From assembly GCF_019599145.1 (NCBI RefSeq), contig NZ_CP080647.1, positions 7,006,001-7,070,000 of the forward strand: a stretch of DNA of 64,000 bases. The letters run 5' to 3'. A program made the translations under genes and the position numbers. Positions 18,020 to 27,045 of the stretch are shown here, piece by piece; the first letter of the stretch is position 1; every line of letters starts with the position of its first letter. The DNA comes from Streptomyces akebiae. Lineage in GTDB: Bacteria; Actinomycetota; Actinomycetes; Streptomycetales; Streptomycetaceae. The notes beneath the pieces are model-generated. The model was not told the DNA's origin. It saw only the letters and a program-made list of their open reading frames with translations, and made no database searches.

Positions 18020-19351
18020 CTACCCCTCAATGGCGAGCCGAGCAGCGGCCCCGAGTTGTTGGGGAGCAGCGATGCGGCAGAAATGCTCGATCCGTTCGCC
18101 CAACGAGGCCGCCTGTGGTGAGGTTTGGAAGTCCGTGTGCGTGAGTTCACTGCGTACTGCGCTGATCCGTTCGACGACCCCTGCCCCCCGCCACTCGGCT
18201 GGTAGCTGGAAGACCGGCTCAAGAGCTTCGACCGCTCCGTCCAGTTCGCGGCGCAGCAGACGCGCGCCCGCGAGATCGACTCCCGCCTGGGAAGTGATCA
18301 GCACTGGTCGGCGCTCGGGAGGCTGGGCGCTTAGCAGAGACAGAGCCTGATCCGCAGCTTCCTCGGCGCCTTCGGCGTTACGGAGGAGGAGGTATGTAGT
18401 GGCATTACTCATCGCGACTCGATCCGGCGGAAAGCCGAACTCGCCACCAATGTCGTCGTGCATTTCGTCACGGCGACCCGTGTCGGCCTCCAACGAGCGA
18501 CGGATTGCCTGAGCGGCAGCGTCACCGTTACCAAGGTGGCCGTAGGCCCGGCCTTCGATAACCGCGAGCCGCGTCACAGCGGTGTCGCCGAGTCCAGAGA
18601 AACGCTGTGCGGTGTGGACCAGACGAACCGCTTCGCTGGGACGGCCCTCCCAGTAGGCGCGTAGCGCCAGTGCGCCATGTGCGAATGCCTGAAGAGGACC
18701 ATGCTCGATGACCTGCCCATACAACGCGGCTGTACGAGCGAGCTGGGCAGATGGGCCGAGTGCGCCCAGGTCGAAGCAGGCTGAGCCGAGAATCGCCGCA
18801 GCCTGACCCGCGTTCAGATATGCGCGCTGGCGTTGGCGGGGCATCTGAGTGCGGTCGAGCATCTCCTGTGCGACGGCGAGCAGTTCCTTTGCCCTGCGGT
18901 ACACCTCGAAAGGCGGTGTGCGGCCGTAGGTCTGCGCGATAGTCACGACGTCTTCTTCGAGCTGATCCATGCTGATGTCGGGCACGGCCTGGGAGGCTGC
19001 GGCGCCGGCGTGTGCGGCGGCATCCCGAGCAGTCATTGCGAGTTCACCTTCGTTGAGCGTTCGTTGTTCTGTGGTGGGCCCCGTCGCCTCGCCAGGTGGA
19101 GCGAGCAACTCCCGGATTGTGTAGTCGGGGAACATGCGCGCTAAGACTTGGGGGGCAGGCCGGGCGGGTGTCTGGACCTTGCCTGCGGTCCATCTCCGAT
19201 AGGTCATCTCAGCGACTTCGGCGCCCCGCAGGACAGCATCGCCTGTCTCTGTGTACAGGTCTTCTGCTACGCCCTTGTAGATCCGATTGAAGTCGTCGTA
19301 TGTCCAATGCCGCTCGTCCATGAGCCGCCGAAGGAGCGTCGCTTCTGTCAT
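18020..19351 (-). CDS. NsdA-like TPR-containing regulator
   Basis: 443 residues. The N-terminus (MTEATLLRRLMDERHWTYDD ... YRRWTAGKVQTPARPAPQVL) resembles the helix-turn-helix-like head of Streptomyces regulators related to NsdA. The rest is TPR-like helices (AQAAAILGSACFDLGALGPS, LVHTAQRFSGLGDTAVTRLA). Such proteins influence antibiotic production and differentiation. The start at 19351 is the first Met of the conserved head. It is divergent from the operon starting at 19717 and may control it; this is inferred. Confidence 0.72.
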   Translation of the reverse strand: MTEATLLRRLMDERHWTYDDFNRIYKGVAEDLYTETGDAVLRGAEVAEMTYRRWTAGKVQTPARPAPQVLARMFPDYTIRELLAPPGEATGPTTEQRTLNEGELAMTARDAAAHAGAAASQAVPDISMDQLEEDVVTIAQTYGRTPPFEVYRRAKELLAVAQEMLDRTQMPRQRQRAYLNAGQAAAILGSACFDLGALGPSAQLARTAALYGQVIEHGPLQAFAHGALALRAYWEGRPSEAVRLVHTAQRFSGLGDTAVTRLAVIEGRAYGHLGNGDAAAQAIRRSLEADTGRRDEMHDDIGGEFGFPPDRVAMSNATTYLLLRNAEGAEEAADQALSLLSAQPPERRPVLITSQAGVDLAGARLLRRELDGAVEALEPVFQLPAEWRGAGVVERISAVRSELTHTDFQTSPQAASLGERIEHFCRIAAPQQLGAAARLAIEG

Positions 19352-19716
19352 GGGGTGCTCTCCCGCCCTTCCCCCCCCGGCCGCCGAGTGGCGTCGGGTG
19401 GTGTGTCCCCTGCCTAGCCGATGATCACCCCTCAGCGGCATCCCCTAACACCATTCCGTGGTGATGGTGCCCAAGTGGTATCTGGGCGGCACTTGACACC
19501 TTCTGACGGTGCCTCAGCGACACCCCAGTGTTATGGCGTGCGCCGCAGCAACGGCGCAATCCTTACCAGGCTGAATTTGCGCCAGCACGTTCTGTGACGC
19601 TTCCCAGCGATCCGAAGCAGCCTGACCGAGGACCGGGTGCGACAGGCACTCATCGCCAGTCCACGGAGGGCCGCCAGCGTCCGATCGGTACTACGCGGCT
19701 CCTGGAGGGCACGTTG
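19352..19716. promoter_or_regulatory. Intergenic control region between divergent regulator and cluster operon
   Basis: 365 bases without a supported gene. A TTGACA box lies at 19493-19498, but no convincing -10 follows at 16-18 bases. Short GGTG/CACC-type repeats occur at 19450-19540. The region presumably holds both divergent promoters. Confidence 0.4.
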
Positions 19717-20238
19717 ATGACGACCTCGGTATGGCCTCCGAGAACGCGCGACCGGTCCGCGCTGGTTCACGCGTACGTCGATCTGCTCGGGTGGACCCTC
19801 TTCGTCGGCTCTGACCCGGTCCAACCGGGCGAGCTGGAGGACGCCTTCACCTCCAACCCGAACACCGTCTTGCTCGCGTCGTGCTCTTCCTTCGACGCCG
19901 TATCGATCCCGTACAGAGCGGCCACGGAGGCGCTGATCAGGCTCGAACGGAAGGAGCTTTCAGTGCCCTGCCTGCTGAGCGGCGAGAGGGGCATCTTCTT
20001 GGTCGAGGCCGGCAGTGGCCACCGCGTAGCGGCACTCGGTGGTGTCGAAGTCGCCGCAGGGGACGCCGCTCGCATGATCCTGCCGCCGACGGTCGGGGCA
20101 CGCTGGGACACGCCGCCGTGGAGACGTAGCGAGCGGGTGCCGGTGAAGCTCCACAACACCGACGTGGTTGGGCCCTTCCTGAGCGGTGCCCTACGCCTCT
20201 TCTCGCACTCCTCCGAGGCAGGTGGAGCCGCATGTTGA
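19717..20238 (+). CDS. Hypothetical protein, first gene of putative biosynthetic operon
   Basis: 173 residues. The ATG has GGAGG about eight bases upstream. The N-terminus (VHAYVDLLGWTLFVGSDPVQ) loosely recalls the start of bifunctional primase-polymerase-like proteins, but no catalytic acidic triad is evident. Proteins of this kind occur near NsdA-like regulators in Streptomyces. It overlaps the next gene by seven bases. The function is unknown. Confidence 0.6.
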   Translation: MTTSVWPPRTRDRSALVHAYVDLLGWTLFVGSDPVQPGELEDAFTSNPNTVLLASCSSFDAVSIPYRAATEALIRLERKELSVPCLLSGERGIFLVEAGSGHRVAALGGVEVAAGDAARMILPPTVGARWDTPPWRRSERVPVKLHNTDVVGPFLSGALRLFSHSSEAGGAAC

Positions 20239-20627
20239 TGCCGTGCGGAGGCTCCGCGAGCACGACGGCCGACACCATGGTCCGCCTCGTAGCCAAGCTC
20301 CGGGACTGGGAACCGCTCGACTGGGACGCGACCTTCGACGCCTTAGCCAGCGTCCTGGACTGCCAGGCACCTCTGGACGACGAGCTCGAAGAACTCGCCC
20401 AGCGCCTACGCGGTGCCCTCATGCAGATCGTCACCATCGCTGTGGCCGGTCTCGTGGACGAGGACAAGGAAGCAGCCGTGCTGATCGCGCGGGCCCGGAC
20501 CCTGCGTTCCGTGGAACTGCCCGGCAACTACTGGATGGCGCTCGGCCACCTCCGCCGCCTGGGGTGGGTCACCAGCGAGCTGGTGGAACTCCTGTCCAAG
20601 ACCGGGCACCTCAAGGACGCCGCATGA
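20232..20627 (+). CDS. DUF6415 family natural product biosynthesis-associated protein
   Basis: 131 residues, mostly helical, with YWMALGHLRRLGWVTSELVE near the end, typical of the DUF6415 family linked by annotation to natural product clusters. There is no catalytic motif. It overlaps the genes on both sides (seven and four bases), so it is tightly co-translated. Confidence 0.68.
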   Translation: MLMPCGGSASTTADTMVRLVAKLRDWEPLDWDATFDALASVLDCQAPLDDELEELAQRLRGALMQIVTIAVAGLVDEDKEAAVLIARARTLRSVELPGNYWMALGHLRRLGWVTSELVELLSKTGHLKDAA

Positions 20628-21082
20628 CGACTGCCGCCGGAACTCCGATCCTGCCGACCGCAACCGCCCTGCCCGCGGCGGAAGCGTACGACTACGACTA
20701 CTACCGCGCCCGGCTCGCGCACCCTTGCGTGCTGGAGCAGAGTGTCGCCGTCCGCGCCCTCCGGATGCCATTCCTGGCGGTGCCGGTCGGCGGTCCGCGC
20801 CGTGGTGGCTACTTCCCCGTACATAACGTGCTCATCGGCCTCGCAGTGTGCGACGTTCTCGAAGGCCGACCGGGCTTCATTCAGCCGCGGCTTCGTTGGT
20901 CGCCGGATCGTGACGTCAGCCTCCTGGTCGAGTGGGGCGATGCACCACCGGCCGAGGACGACGTGGCTCGCGGTCGCTTCTACGGCTACAGCGACGCCGC
21001 GATCTCCAAGTTCCTCCGCTCCACCGCGCGCAGACCCCCGACTCCCTCTTCGACGTCCACCCGTTCCCCCGCGGGGCTGTGA
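20624..21082 (+). CDS. DUF6302 family protein
   Basis: 152 residues with the family-like segments YDYDYYRARLAHPCVLEQSV, LRMPFLAVPVGGPRRGGYFP and GYSDAAISKFLR. It is found in Streptomyces, often beside DUF6415. The ATG overlaps the DUF6415 stop. The function is unknown; the C-terminal 15 residues look unstructured. Confidence 0.66.
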   Translation: MTTAAGTPILPTATALPAAEAYDYDYYRARLAHPCVLEQSVAVRALRMPFLAVPVGGPRRGGYFPVHNVLIGLAVCDVLEGRPGFIQPRLRWSPDRDVSLLVEWGDAPPAEDDVARGRFYGYSDAAISKFLRSTARRPPTPSSTSTRSPAGL

Positions 21083-21133
21083 CGTCGAAGAGGGCCCTAC
21101 CCCGTACGAGCAGATTCGAGAGGAAGAGCACCC

Positions 21134-21334
21134 ATGTGTCGGCACGATCCCCCATGCCCCGCCGCTGAGGCGTCCGACCGCGAGGCGGCCAAGACCGTCC
21201 TGCGGGATGACGTGCTGGGCTGGACGCTGCTCTGCAATGGAGTGCTGCTCTTCGCGGACACCGGCGAGTTGCTGCCGGACGGCCGGGTCATCGCTCCCCA
21301 CCGTCCCGCCGTGCCGACGGGAGCAGCCGCATGA
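21134..21334 (+). CDS. DUF5999 family protein
   Basis: 66 residues starting MCRHDPPCPAAEASDREAAK, the cysteine-rich head of DUF5999, followed by GWTLLCNGVLLFADTGELLP. It may bind metal through the N-terminal Cys/His residues. It overlaps the next gene by four bases. Confidence 0.68.
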   Translation: MCRHDPPCPAAEASDREAAKTVLRDDVLGWTLLCNGVLLFADTGELLPDGRVIAPHRPAVPTGAAA

Positions 21335-21978
21335 CCGCCACCGCCAGCCGCCTGGTCCCGTACATCACTGCCCGCGAGGGTGAAGAGGCTGATTCCTTTC
21401 TGGCGCTGCGCGCGAGTTTTGGCGCCGACGGCCGCTCCCGCCTCTCCTACTGGGACGAGAGCCGAGACGATCGGGATGTCCGCGACACTCTCTGGGCCCG
21501 GACCTCGCAGTCGATAGGCCGTGACGGGATGCCGGAGGGACCGCCGCAGTGGCGACTCGTGCACCCTGCCCGGCAGCGGCACACGATGATGAACCTCCTC
21601 TGCCAGGTCTGTGTTGGACCGACCAAGACCCCCGACGGGTACTTGTTCCTGGAGAGCGGCACCGTTCCCGGGCCAGGAGCCACCGTCCGCACCGCACAGC
21701 CTCCGGTCTGTCTGAAGCACGCGCGCGCCGCATCCAAGCTGTGCCCCAACCTCGTCCGGGAGGGACACGTCGCCCTGATGGTGCAGAGCGCACCGCTCTT
21801 TGGCGTCATCGGCACCCCCTATCAGTGGAGCAGCAGCGGTGTGCAGGCCCTGGCAGGCGACGACACACCCCTCCCGTACGGCAGCCCCAACCTGCGCTGG
21901 TTCCTGGCCTCCCAACTCGTCCGCACCCTGCGGGCCTTCACGGTCATCGACCTCGACGATCTCGCGCCCGCCGCCTAG
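21331..21978 (+). CDS. Streptomyces hypothetical protein with CxxC
   Basis: 215 residues. NLLCQVCVGP and QPPVCLKHARAASKLCP supply a possible metal site. YQWSSSGVQALAGDDTPLPY lies near the C-terminus. No enzyme family is recognised. It is coupled to DUF5999 by overlap and followed by the two nuclease-fold genes. Confidence 0.6.
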   Translation: MTATASRLVPYITAREGEEADSFLALRASFGADGRSRLSYWDESRDDRDVRDTLWARTSQSIGRDGMPEGPPQWRLVHPARQRHTMMNLLCQVCVGPTKTPDGYLFLESGTVPGPGATVRTAQPPVCLKHARAASKLCPNLVREGHVALMVQSAPLFGVIGTPYQWSSSGVQALAGDDTPLPYGSPNLRWFLASQLVRTLRAFTVIDLDDLAPAA

Positions 21979-22043
21979 ACGGCCCCGCCAAGTTGGCAGG
22001 CGGGGAATGCCCAACAACTCCGACTCCCGAGGGAGAACCTCTC

Positions 22044-22973
22044 TTGATCAAGCCGCCCGAGGACGACGAATTCCGCGTGGTCACGTGGAACGTTGAGCAC
22101 AACGGCATCAGCAACAGCGGTGACGACGCGCGATGGCATCTGGCCATGGACGTTCTTGCCACCCTCCGGCCGCACGTGCTTCTCCGCCAGGAGCTGACCC
22201 GCGCGGACATGTTCGGTGGGCGCGCGGTCTGGGCGGAGTCCGCCCGGCTCGGCGGCCACGCGGCTTTCCTTGCCAGCGCGACCCCCGAGTCCGCCAACCC
22301 GACCGGCGTCTATGTGGACCGAGACCTGTGCCAGCCGACCGAGTTCTTCGAGCACCGCACCGGGATGTGGCACCCGGTATGCAACCCCGTGGTCCGGCTC
22401 AAGGGCGCTTTGAAGAAGCTGAGTCTGGCGTCGGTCCATCTGTGCTCCTTCGACCCCGCCACGCGGGCGAGCGAGGCGAAGCGAGTGGCCACGCTGGGCC
22501 GGCCGGGCATGGCGGCGATCGTCGGGGGCGACATGAACTCGTACTCGCACCGGCTGAGCAGCGGGCATCCGCTGCCCGACTGGAGCCAGATCAAGGACCG
22601 GGCTCACTTCGAGGCGCGCACGATCGAGCGGGACGGCAAGCGGGTCTCCGACACGCTGCCGGACGAGATCCTCTCGGGCGAATACGAGGGACGACCGCCC
22701 GTCTTCGTGGAATTGGGGTACTACGCCGCGACCGAACTCGGCCTGGAGGGAGCTCTCGAACCGACTGCGTCGTTGTGGCGCACGGACCAGGGGACGAGGC
22801 AGCGGATCGACCGGCTGTATGCGACAGCGCAGGTTGCCGGAGCCCTGACGGGGCTGGAGGTCGTCGTCACCGATGAGGTGATCGAGGCGTCCGATCACCC
22901 CCCGGTGGTCGCCACCTTCAGTCTCTCGGCGCTGCGTCGTGCCCTGTCCGTAGATCCGGCAGTCGCCGCCTGA
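22044..22973 (+). CDS. Endonuclease/exonuclease/phosphatase family protein (copy 1)
   Basis: 309 residues in the EEP superfamily (DNase I/Mg-dependent phosphodiesterase fold). Conserved catalytic positions are visible: Asn/Glu in TWNVEHNG, Glu in LLRQELT, Asp/Asn in GGDMNSYSH, Asp in RIDRLY and the terminal ASDHPPVV. The substrate could be a nucleic acid, inositol phosphate or other phosphodiester. The TTG at 22044 follows GGGAGA. A second family member follows immediately. Confidence 0.78.
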   Translation: MIKPPEDDEFRVVTWNVEHNGISNSGDDARWHLAMDVLATLRPHVLLRQELTRADMFGGRAVWAESARLGGHAAFLASATPESANPTGVYVDRDLCQPTEFFEHRTGMWHPVCNPVVRLKGALKKLSLASVHLCSFDPATRASEAKRVATLGRPGMAAIVGGDMNSYSHRLSSGHPLPDWSQIKDRAHFEARTIERDGKRVSDTLPDEILSGEYEGRPPVFVELGYYAATELGLEGALEPTASLWRTDQGTRQRIDRLYATAQVAGALTGLEVVVTDEVIEASDHPPVVATFSLSALRRALSVDPAVAA

Positions 22974-23024
22974 GCCGGGACAGACAGCGATGCCACGGCA
23001 GTGCCGCAACGAAGAGAGGAACCG

Positions 23025-23936
23025 ATGAGCGAGATCACTCTGTTGTCCTGGAACTTCGAGAACAACGGCGGGAACGACCCGGCGAAGCGCCTGAAGGCAC
23101 ACGAGCTGTTGGTCTCCCTCAATCCTCAGATCGTGTTCCGCCAGGAGATGTGGGGAGCGGATGCCAACGGCAACACGATCCTTTACGAGCTGGAGCACGT
23201 GCTCGGCCTGCGAGGCTGGCTCGGACCCGAGTCGTGCACCGCCGTCTTCGCCGATCCGCGCGTATTCCGGCCGGTGCGGGAGTGGGACAAGGCCGCCCCC
23301 ATGTGGGTGCTGCCGCCCACAGCACTGATCATGCGCTACCTGCCTGCCGGGGACGAAGCGATGCCGCTCGCCCTGGTCTCCTACCACCTCAACTACGCGT
23401 CCGGTACAAACCGGGTGGCCGAGTCGGAATGGGTTTCGACCTGGGCCGACAAGAAGTGGACCGCGCCGCAGGGCGAGACCGTACGGATGCCGTGCCTGGC
23501 TGCTGGTGACAACAACAGCTATCCGGTTCCTGGCGTCGAGGGCGATCCGGCGCTGCCGGTACTTGAGCAGATAGACGACAGGCCCCATAGGTTGCATCGC
23601 TCGTACGTGGGAGCGGGCGGCACACGGGTGATGGATACCCGCCCGGACGAGGCGCTTCGCACCGCGGGCTTGGAGGACGTGGCCCGCTATTGGGCAACAG
23701 CGAGACGCGGAGACAAGAGGGCGGTGTCTCGGACGGTCAATGCCTGTGCGACGCACGGCCCGGACTCCCGCGTCGACCGTGTCTACGGCACTACTGACCT
23801 GCTGACCGCGGTGACCGGTGTGGACGTGGTTGAGGTGCCCGAAGACGTGTCGGACCACCACATCGTCCGCGTCACCCTCGATGCCGACTGCATCTCGGAC
23901 GTCCTCAATCACCAGACGATCGCCCGAGCTGTCTGA
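23025..23936 (+). CDS. Endonuclease/exonuclease/phosphatase family protein (copy 2)
   Basis: 303 residues, paralogue of the preceding protein with the same order of catalytic motifs: LSWNFENNG, FRQEMWG, AGDNNSY, SRVDRVYG and VSDHHIVRV. Tandem retention of two complete active sites implies distinct but related substrates. In cluster context it may trim a phosphorylated intermediate; this is not established. Confidence 0.78.
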   Translation: MSEITLLSWNFENNGGNDPAKRLKAHELLVSLNPQIVFRQEMWGADANGNTILYELEHVLGLRGWLGPESCTAVFADPRVFRPVREWDKAAPMWVLPPTALIMRYLPAGDEAMPLALVSYHLNYASGTNRVAESEWVSTWADKKWTAPQGETVRMPCLAAGDNNSYPVPGVEGDPALPVLEQIDDRPHRLHRSYVGAGGTRVMDTRPDEALRTAGLEDVARYWATARRGDKRAVSRTVNACATHGPDSRVDRVYGTTDLLTAVTGVDVVEVPEDVSDHHIVRVTLDADCISDVLNHQTIARAV

Positions 23937-23985
23937 TTCAGATCCCACCGACACCCCGAGAACGCCAAGAGAGAAGGAACTCCGC

Positions 23986-24906
23986 GTGTTTATCGAGATC
24001 CCGAGCGAAGTCGAGGCCGCTCTGATCGACCGTTCTCTCCCGCCCTGGGAACTGGACGGTTCGTTCCTGGCGCAGTCCACCATGGAGGAGTATCGGACCG
24101 AGCTGACGGCCACCCCGCAGTTCGAGGAGACCGCCGCGACGCTGCGCCACGCGCTGACCGGGGCGGGCGGCGGGTACGCAGTGCTGCGCCTGGGGAACCT
24201 CGCCACGGCGCTGGGGACCGACGACGACCAGTTCCTGCGGCTGGTGACGGGCTTCGCGGCCGAGGTGGCCGTCCCCTTCTCGCCCTTCCCACGGTGGCCC
24301 CTGTGGAAGGACATCGGGGTCAAGGTCGACAAGGACCCCGGCAAGTCCAGCGGCATCGGGTACAACGCGTTCCACATGGACCTGGTGAACGGGACCCTGC
24401 CCCCGGACTACACCACGCTCCTGTGCGTTCGCCCCGACCCGCTCGGCGGCGGCCCCAGCATCCTCTCCGACGCCCACGCGGCGGTGGCGCGGCTGTCGGA
24501 GAACAGCCGCGCCCTCCTGGCCGAGTCGGCCTACCACTACGGGACCTTCTTCGACCTGCACGGCGTCGGCGAGGAGTACAAGCCGTTCCCGATCCTGGAC
24601 GGCTCCGACCCGGGCGGGTTCGTCCGGTTCACCGCCAAGATGCTGAAGAGGTCCGAGCTCGGCGAGGCGCACGCCGACGCCGCCAGGGAGCTCGCCGAGG
24701 AGCTCGTCCGGGGACAGGTCTCCTTCATGCTCCAGCCCGGGGACTACCTCATCGTGAACCAGCGTCGCTTCCTGCATGGCCGGGAGGCGCTCCACAGCGG
24801 TCAGGAGACCGTCTCGGTCGCCGACCGGCGGCTGCTCCTCCAGTTGTTCCTGCGCGGGAGGGAAACAGTCGCGCACCGGGCTCCCCGGGCCCGTGCACGG
24901 ACCTAG
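23986..24906 (+). CDS. TauD/TfdA-type Fe(II)/2-oxoglutarate dioxygenase
   Basis: 306 residues. The metal motif His-x-Asp is in YNAFHMDLVNG and the distal His in RRFLHGREAL, with a following Arg-rich segment for 2-oxoglutarate. The family typically hydroxylates amino acids or small acids. The GTG follows GAAGGAAC. It is the last gene of the 19.7-24.9 kb operon and overlaps the convergent glycosyltransferase stop by four bases. It is probably a tailoring hydroxylase. Confidence 0.82.
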   Translation: MFIEIPSEVEAALIDRSLPPWELDGSFLAQSTMEEYRTELTATPQFEETAATLRHALTGAGGGYAVLRLGNLATALGTDDDQFLRLVTGFAAEVAVPFSPFPRWPLWKDIGVKVDKDPGKSSGIGYNAFHMDLVNGTLPPDYTTLLCVRPDPLGGGPSILSDAHAAVARLSENSRALLAESAYHYGTFFDLHGVGEEYKPFPILDGSDPGGFVRFTAKMLKRSELGEAHADAARELAEELVRGQVSFMLQPGDYLIVNQRRFLHGREALHSGQETVSVADRRLLLQLFLRGRETVAHRAPRARART

Positions 24907-25676
24907 ATGAGGGAGTTGCGCAGCGACTGCCACACAGCGCCGGCCAGCGCCCGCGTCGCTCGCGGGGCCGACAGATGCTCGTGCTCGCGGTACAGGGCCC
25001 AGTTGTATTGCACGAGCGACAGCTTGTTGGAGGACAGCGATCCCGCCTGGTGAGCCCTGTACACCGCAAGCGGCTCAGCCAGGCCCCGGGCGTCAGCGCC
25101 GTCCCGCATGATCGACAGCCAGAGGGCGTAGTCCTGGCGCTTGCGCATCTCCGGCATCAGCCTCGTGCCCAGGACATTGCGGTCGTACATGGCGGTGAGA
25201 GCACCGATGTGGTCTTGGACCAGCATCGCGCGGTAGTCCACGTGCTCCCGCGCACGGATCACCCGCCCGTTCGGGATCCAGTCGGTGCTCTCGCCGTCGT
25301 AGTCGGCGTCCATCTTGAAGTACGAGGTGAACGTCAAAGGCGCAGTGGCCTCCGCAGCGAAGGCGAGCTGTTTCTCGGTCTTCTCCGGAAGCCACATGTC
25401 GTCGCTGTCGAGAAAGGCGATGTAGTCCCCGCGGGCCCGCTCGATCGCGAGGTTGCGGGCCCGGCCCGCACCGCCCCGTTCGGGTGCCGACTTCGGCAGG
25501 ACGCGCTCGTCCTGCTCGGCGAACTCGCGGAGCAGGTCCATGGAGCCATCGGAGGACTGGTCGTCGGTGACCAGCAGCTCCAGGTCGCTGTGGGTCTGCG
25601 TGAGCACCGAACGGACGGCTGCGCCGAGGGTGGCCGCCGAGTTGTACACGGGCATCACGACAGATACCAGGGGCAC
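24903..25676 (-). CDS. Glycosyltransferase family 2
   Basis: 257 residues with the GT-A fold. The nucleotide-sugar start is VSVVMPVYNSAATLGAAVRS, the DXD-like metal motif is FLDSDDMW, and a base-like segment follows (RKRQDYALWLSIMRDG). The GTG at 25676 has AAGGAG six bases upstream. It is divergent from the nucleotide-sugar dehydrogenase. It could add a sugar to a metabolite or surface polymer. Confidence 0.85.
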   Translation of the reverse strand: MPLVSVVMPVYNSAATLGAAVRSVLTQTHSDLELLVTDDQSSDGSMDLLREFAEQDERVLPKSAPERGGAGRARNLAIERARGDYIAFLDSDDMWLPEKTEKQLAFAAEATAPLTFTSYFKMDADYDGESTDWIPNGRVIRAREHVDYRAMLVQDHIGALTAMYDRNVLGTRLMPEMRKRQDYALWLSIMRDGADARGLAEPLAVYRAHQAGSLSSNKLSLVQYNWALYREHEHLSAPRATRALAGAVWQSLRNSLI

Positions 25677-25742
25677 AGCTCTTCTCCTTGCCAGATCAGG
25701 AACGACGGTCCATTCAAGCACTGCAATCGAGTAGGAGCTGTC

Positions 25743-26993
25743 ATGCAGATAGTTGTCGCTGGTCAGGGCTATGTAGGGCTTCCCCTGGCCGTACGCGCCG
25801 CCGAGGTGGGTCACCATGTCGTCGGCTACGACGTGGACCCGCACCGCGTTGAACAGCTCGCCGCCGGCCAGTCCTACGTGGCGGACGTGGACTCCTCGCG
25901 GCTGCGCGCAGTGCTGGACTCCGGGGCCTACTCCGCGACCGCCGACGCTGCCGCGCTGGTCGGCTTCGACATCGCAGTGATCACTGTGCCGACCCCGTTG
26001 CGGGACGGCGTGCCCGACCTGACCTACATCGAGTCCTGCGCCCGGACGCTGGGCGAGCACCTTCGCCCCGGTGCGACGGTGGTCCTGGAGTCCACGACCT
26101 ATCCCGGCACCACCGAGGAGCTGCTACTGCCGATCCTGGAAGAGGTGTCGGGTCTCAAGGGCGGGGTGGACTTCCTGGCCGGATTCAGTCCCGAGCGGAT
26201 CGGAAACAAGCGGTGGTCGTTCGACGGGACGCCGAAGTTGGTGTCCGGAATCGACGCCAAATCACTCGATGTGATCAAGGGTTTCTACGACGGTATCTTT
26301 CAGACCACGGTACCGGTGTCCGGGACGAAGGTCGCCGAGCTGGCGAAGCTGATCGAGAACACCTTCCGGTTCGTCAACATCTCCATGGTCAACGAGATGG
26401 CGATGCTGGCCGCCTCCCTCGGCGTGAACATCTGGGAGGCGATCGACGCCGCCGCAACCAAGCCCTTCGGATTCACACGGTTCACCCCGGGGCCGGGAGT
26501 CGGCGGGCACTGCCTGCCCGTTGACCCGATGTTCCTCTCGTGGAAGGCCCAGCAGGAGCTTGGCGTCCCTTTCCGGTTTGCGGAACTCGCCGCCGACGTG
26601 AACCGGCACATGCCCGACTACGTCGTCCGGCGTCTCGTGGAAGCACTCAACAAGAGCGGCATGCCCATCAGGGGATCTCGGATTCTGCTGCTCGGCCTGA
26701 CCTACAAGTACAACGCCACCGACCTTCGCAATTCCCCTTCGGCACGTGTCGCCGAACTTCTCATCGACCTCGGCGCCGAGGTTCGCGGCGCCGAACCCAA
26801 CATCCCGGACGGCGACGACACCAAGCTGAACGTGCTCCGGGTCGATGCGAGCCCGGACGAGGTAGGGGCCGCTGATGCAGTGGTTCTTCTCATGGACCAC
26901 CCGCGATTCGACCTCCCGATGATCGAGAAATGCGCAACCTATGTTCTCGACTGCCGAAACCGTCTTTCCGGAGCGAACGTCGAGACTCTTTAG
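25743..26993 (+). CDS. Nucleotide-sugar dehydrogenase (UDP-glucose/UDP-ManNAc dehydrogenase family)
   Basis: 416 residues. The NAD site MQIVVAGQGYVGLPLAVRA, the central helix around Lys in AKLIENTFRFVNISMVNEM and the catalytic Cys in GVGGHCLPVDP are intact. This family oxidises a UDP-sugar C6 alcohol to the uronic acid. The HCLPVDP form and overall pattern are closer to UDP-N-acetyl-mannosamine-type enzymes. It would provide an acidic sugar donor for the neighbouring glycosyltransferases. Confidence 0.88.
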   Translation: MQIVVAGQGYVGLPLAVRAAEVGHHVVGYDVDPHRVEQLAAGQSYVADVDSSRLRAVLDSGAYSATADAAALVGFDIAVITVPTPLRDGVPDLTYIESCARTLGEHLRPGATVVLESTTYPGTTEELLLPILEEVSGLKGGVDFLAGFSPERIGNKRWSFDGTPKLVSGIDAKSLDVIKGFYDGIFQTTVPVSGTKVAELAKLIENTFRFVNISMVNEMAMLAASLGVNIWEAIDAAATKPFGFTRFTPGPGVGGHCLPVDPMFLSWKAQQELGVPFRFAELAADVNRHMPDYVVRRLVEALNKSGMPIRGSRILLLGLTYKYNATDLRNSPSARVAELLIDLGAEVRGAEPNIPDGDDTKLNVLRVDASPDEVGAADAVVLLMDHPRFDLPMIEKCATYVLDCRNRLSGANVETL

Positions 26994-27045
26994 CTTCTCG
27001 AAATCACCCCGGACCGCGGCCAATCCTCCACCTTCGGGAGCTCTC

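Noticed and set aside
19493..19498. TTGACA box as a complete sigma-70 promoter
   Set aside because: No acceptable -10 occurs at 16-18 bases, so only the -35-like box is noted.
21975..24377. 800-codon open frame on the minus strand
   Set aside because: It lies antisense to two EEP-fold genes with intact catalytic motifs; its Arg/Pro/His-rich translation is the usual high-GC shadow.
26941..27045. Earlier ATG start for the 462-residue protein
   Set aside because: It would overlap the dehydrogenase by 53 bases without a ribosome site; TTG at 27046 has GGGAG at the right distance.
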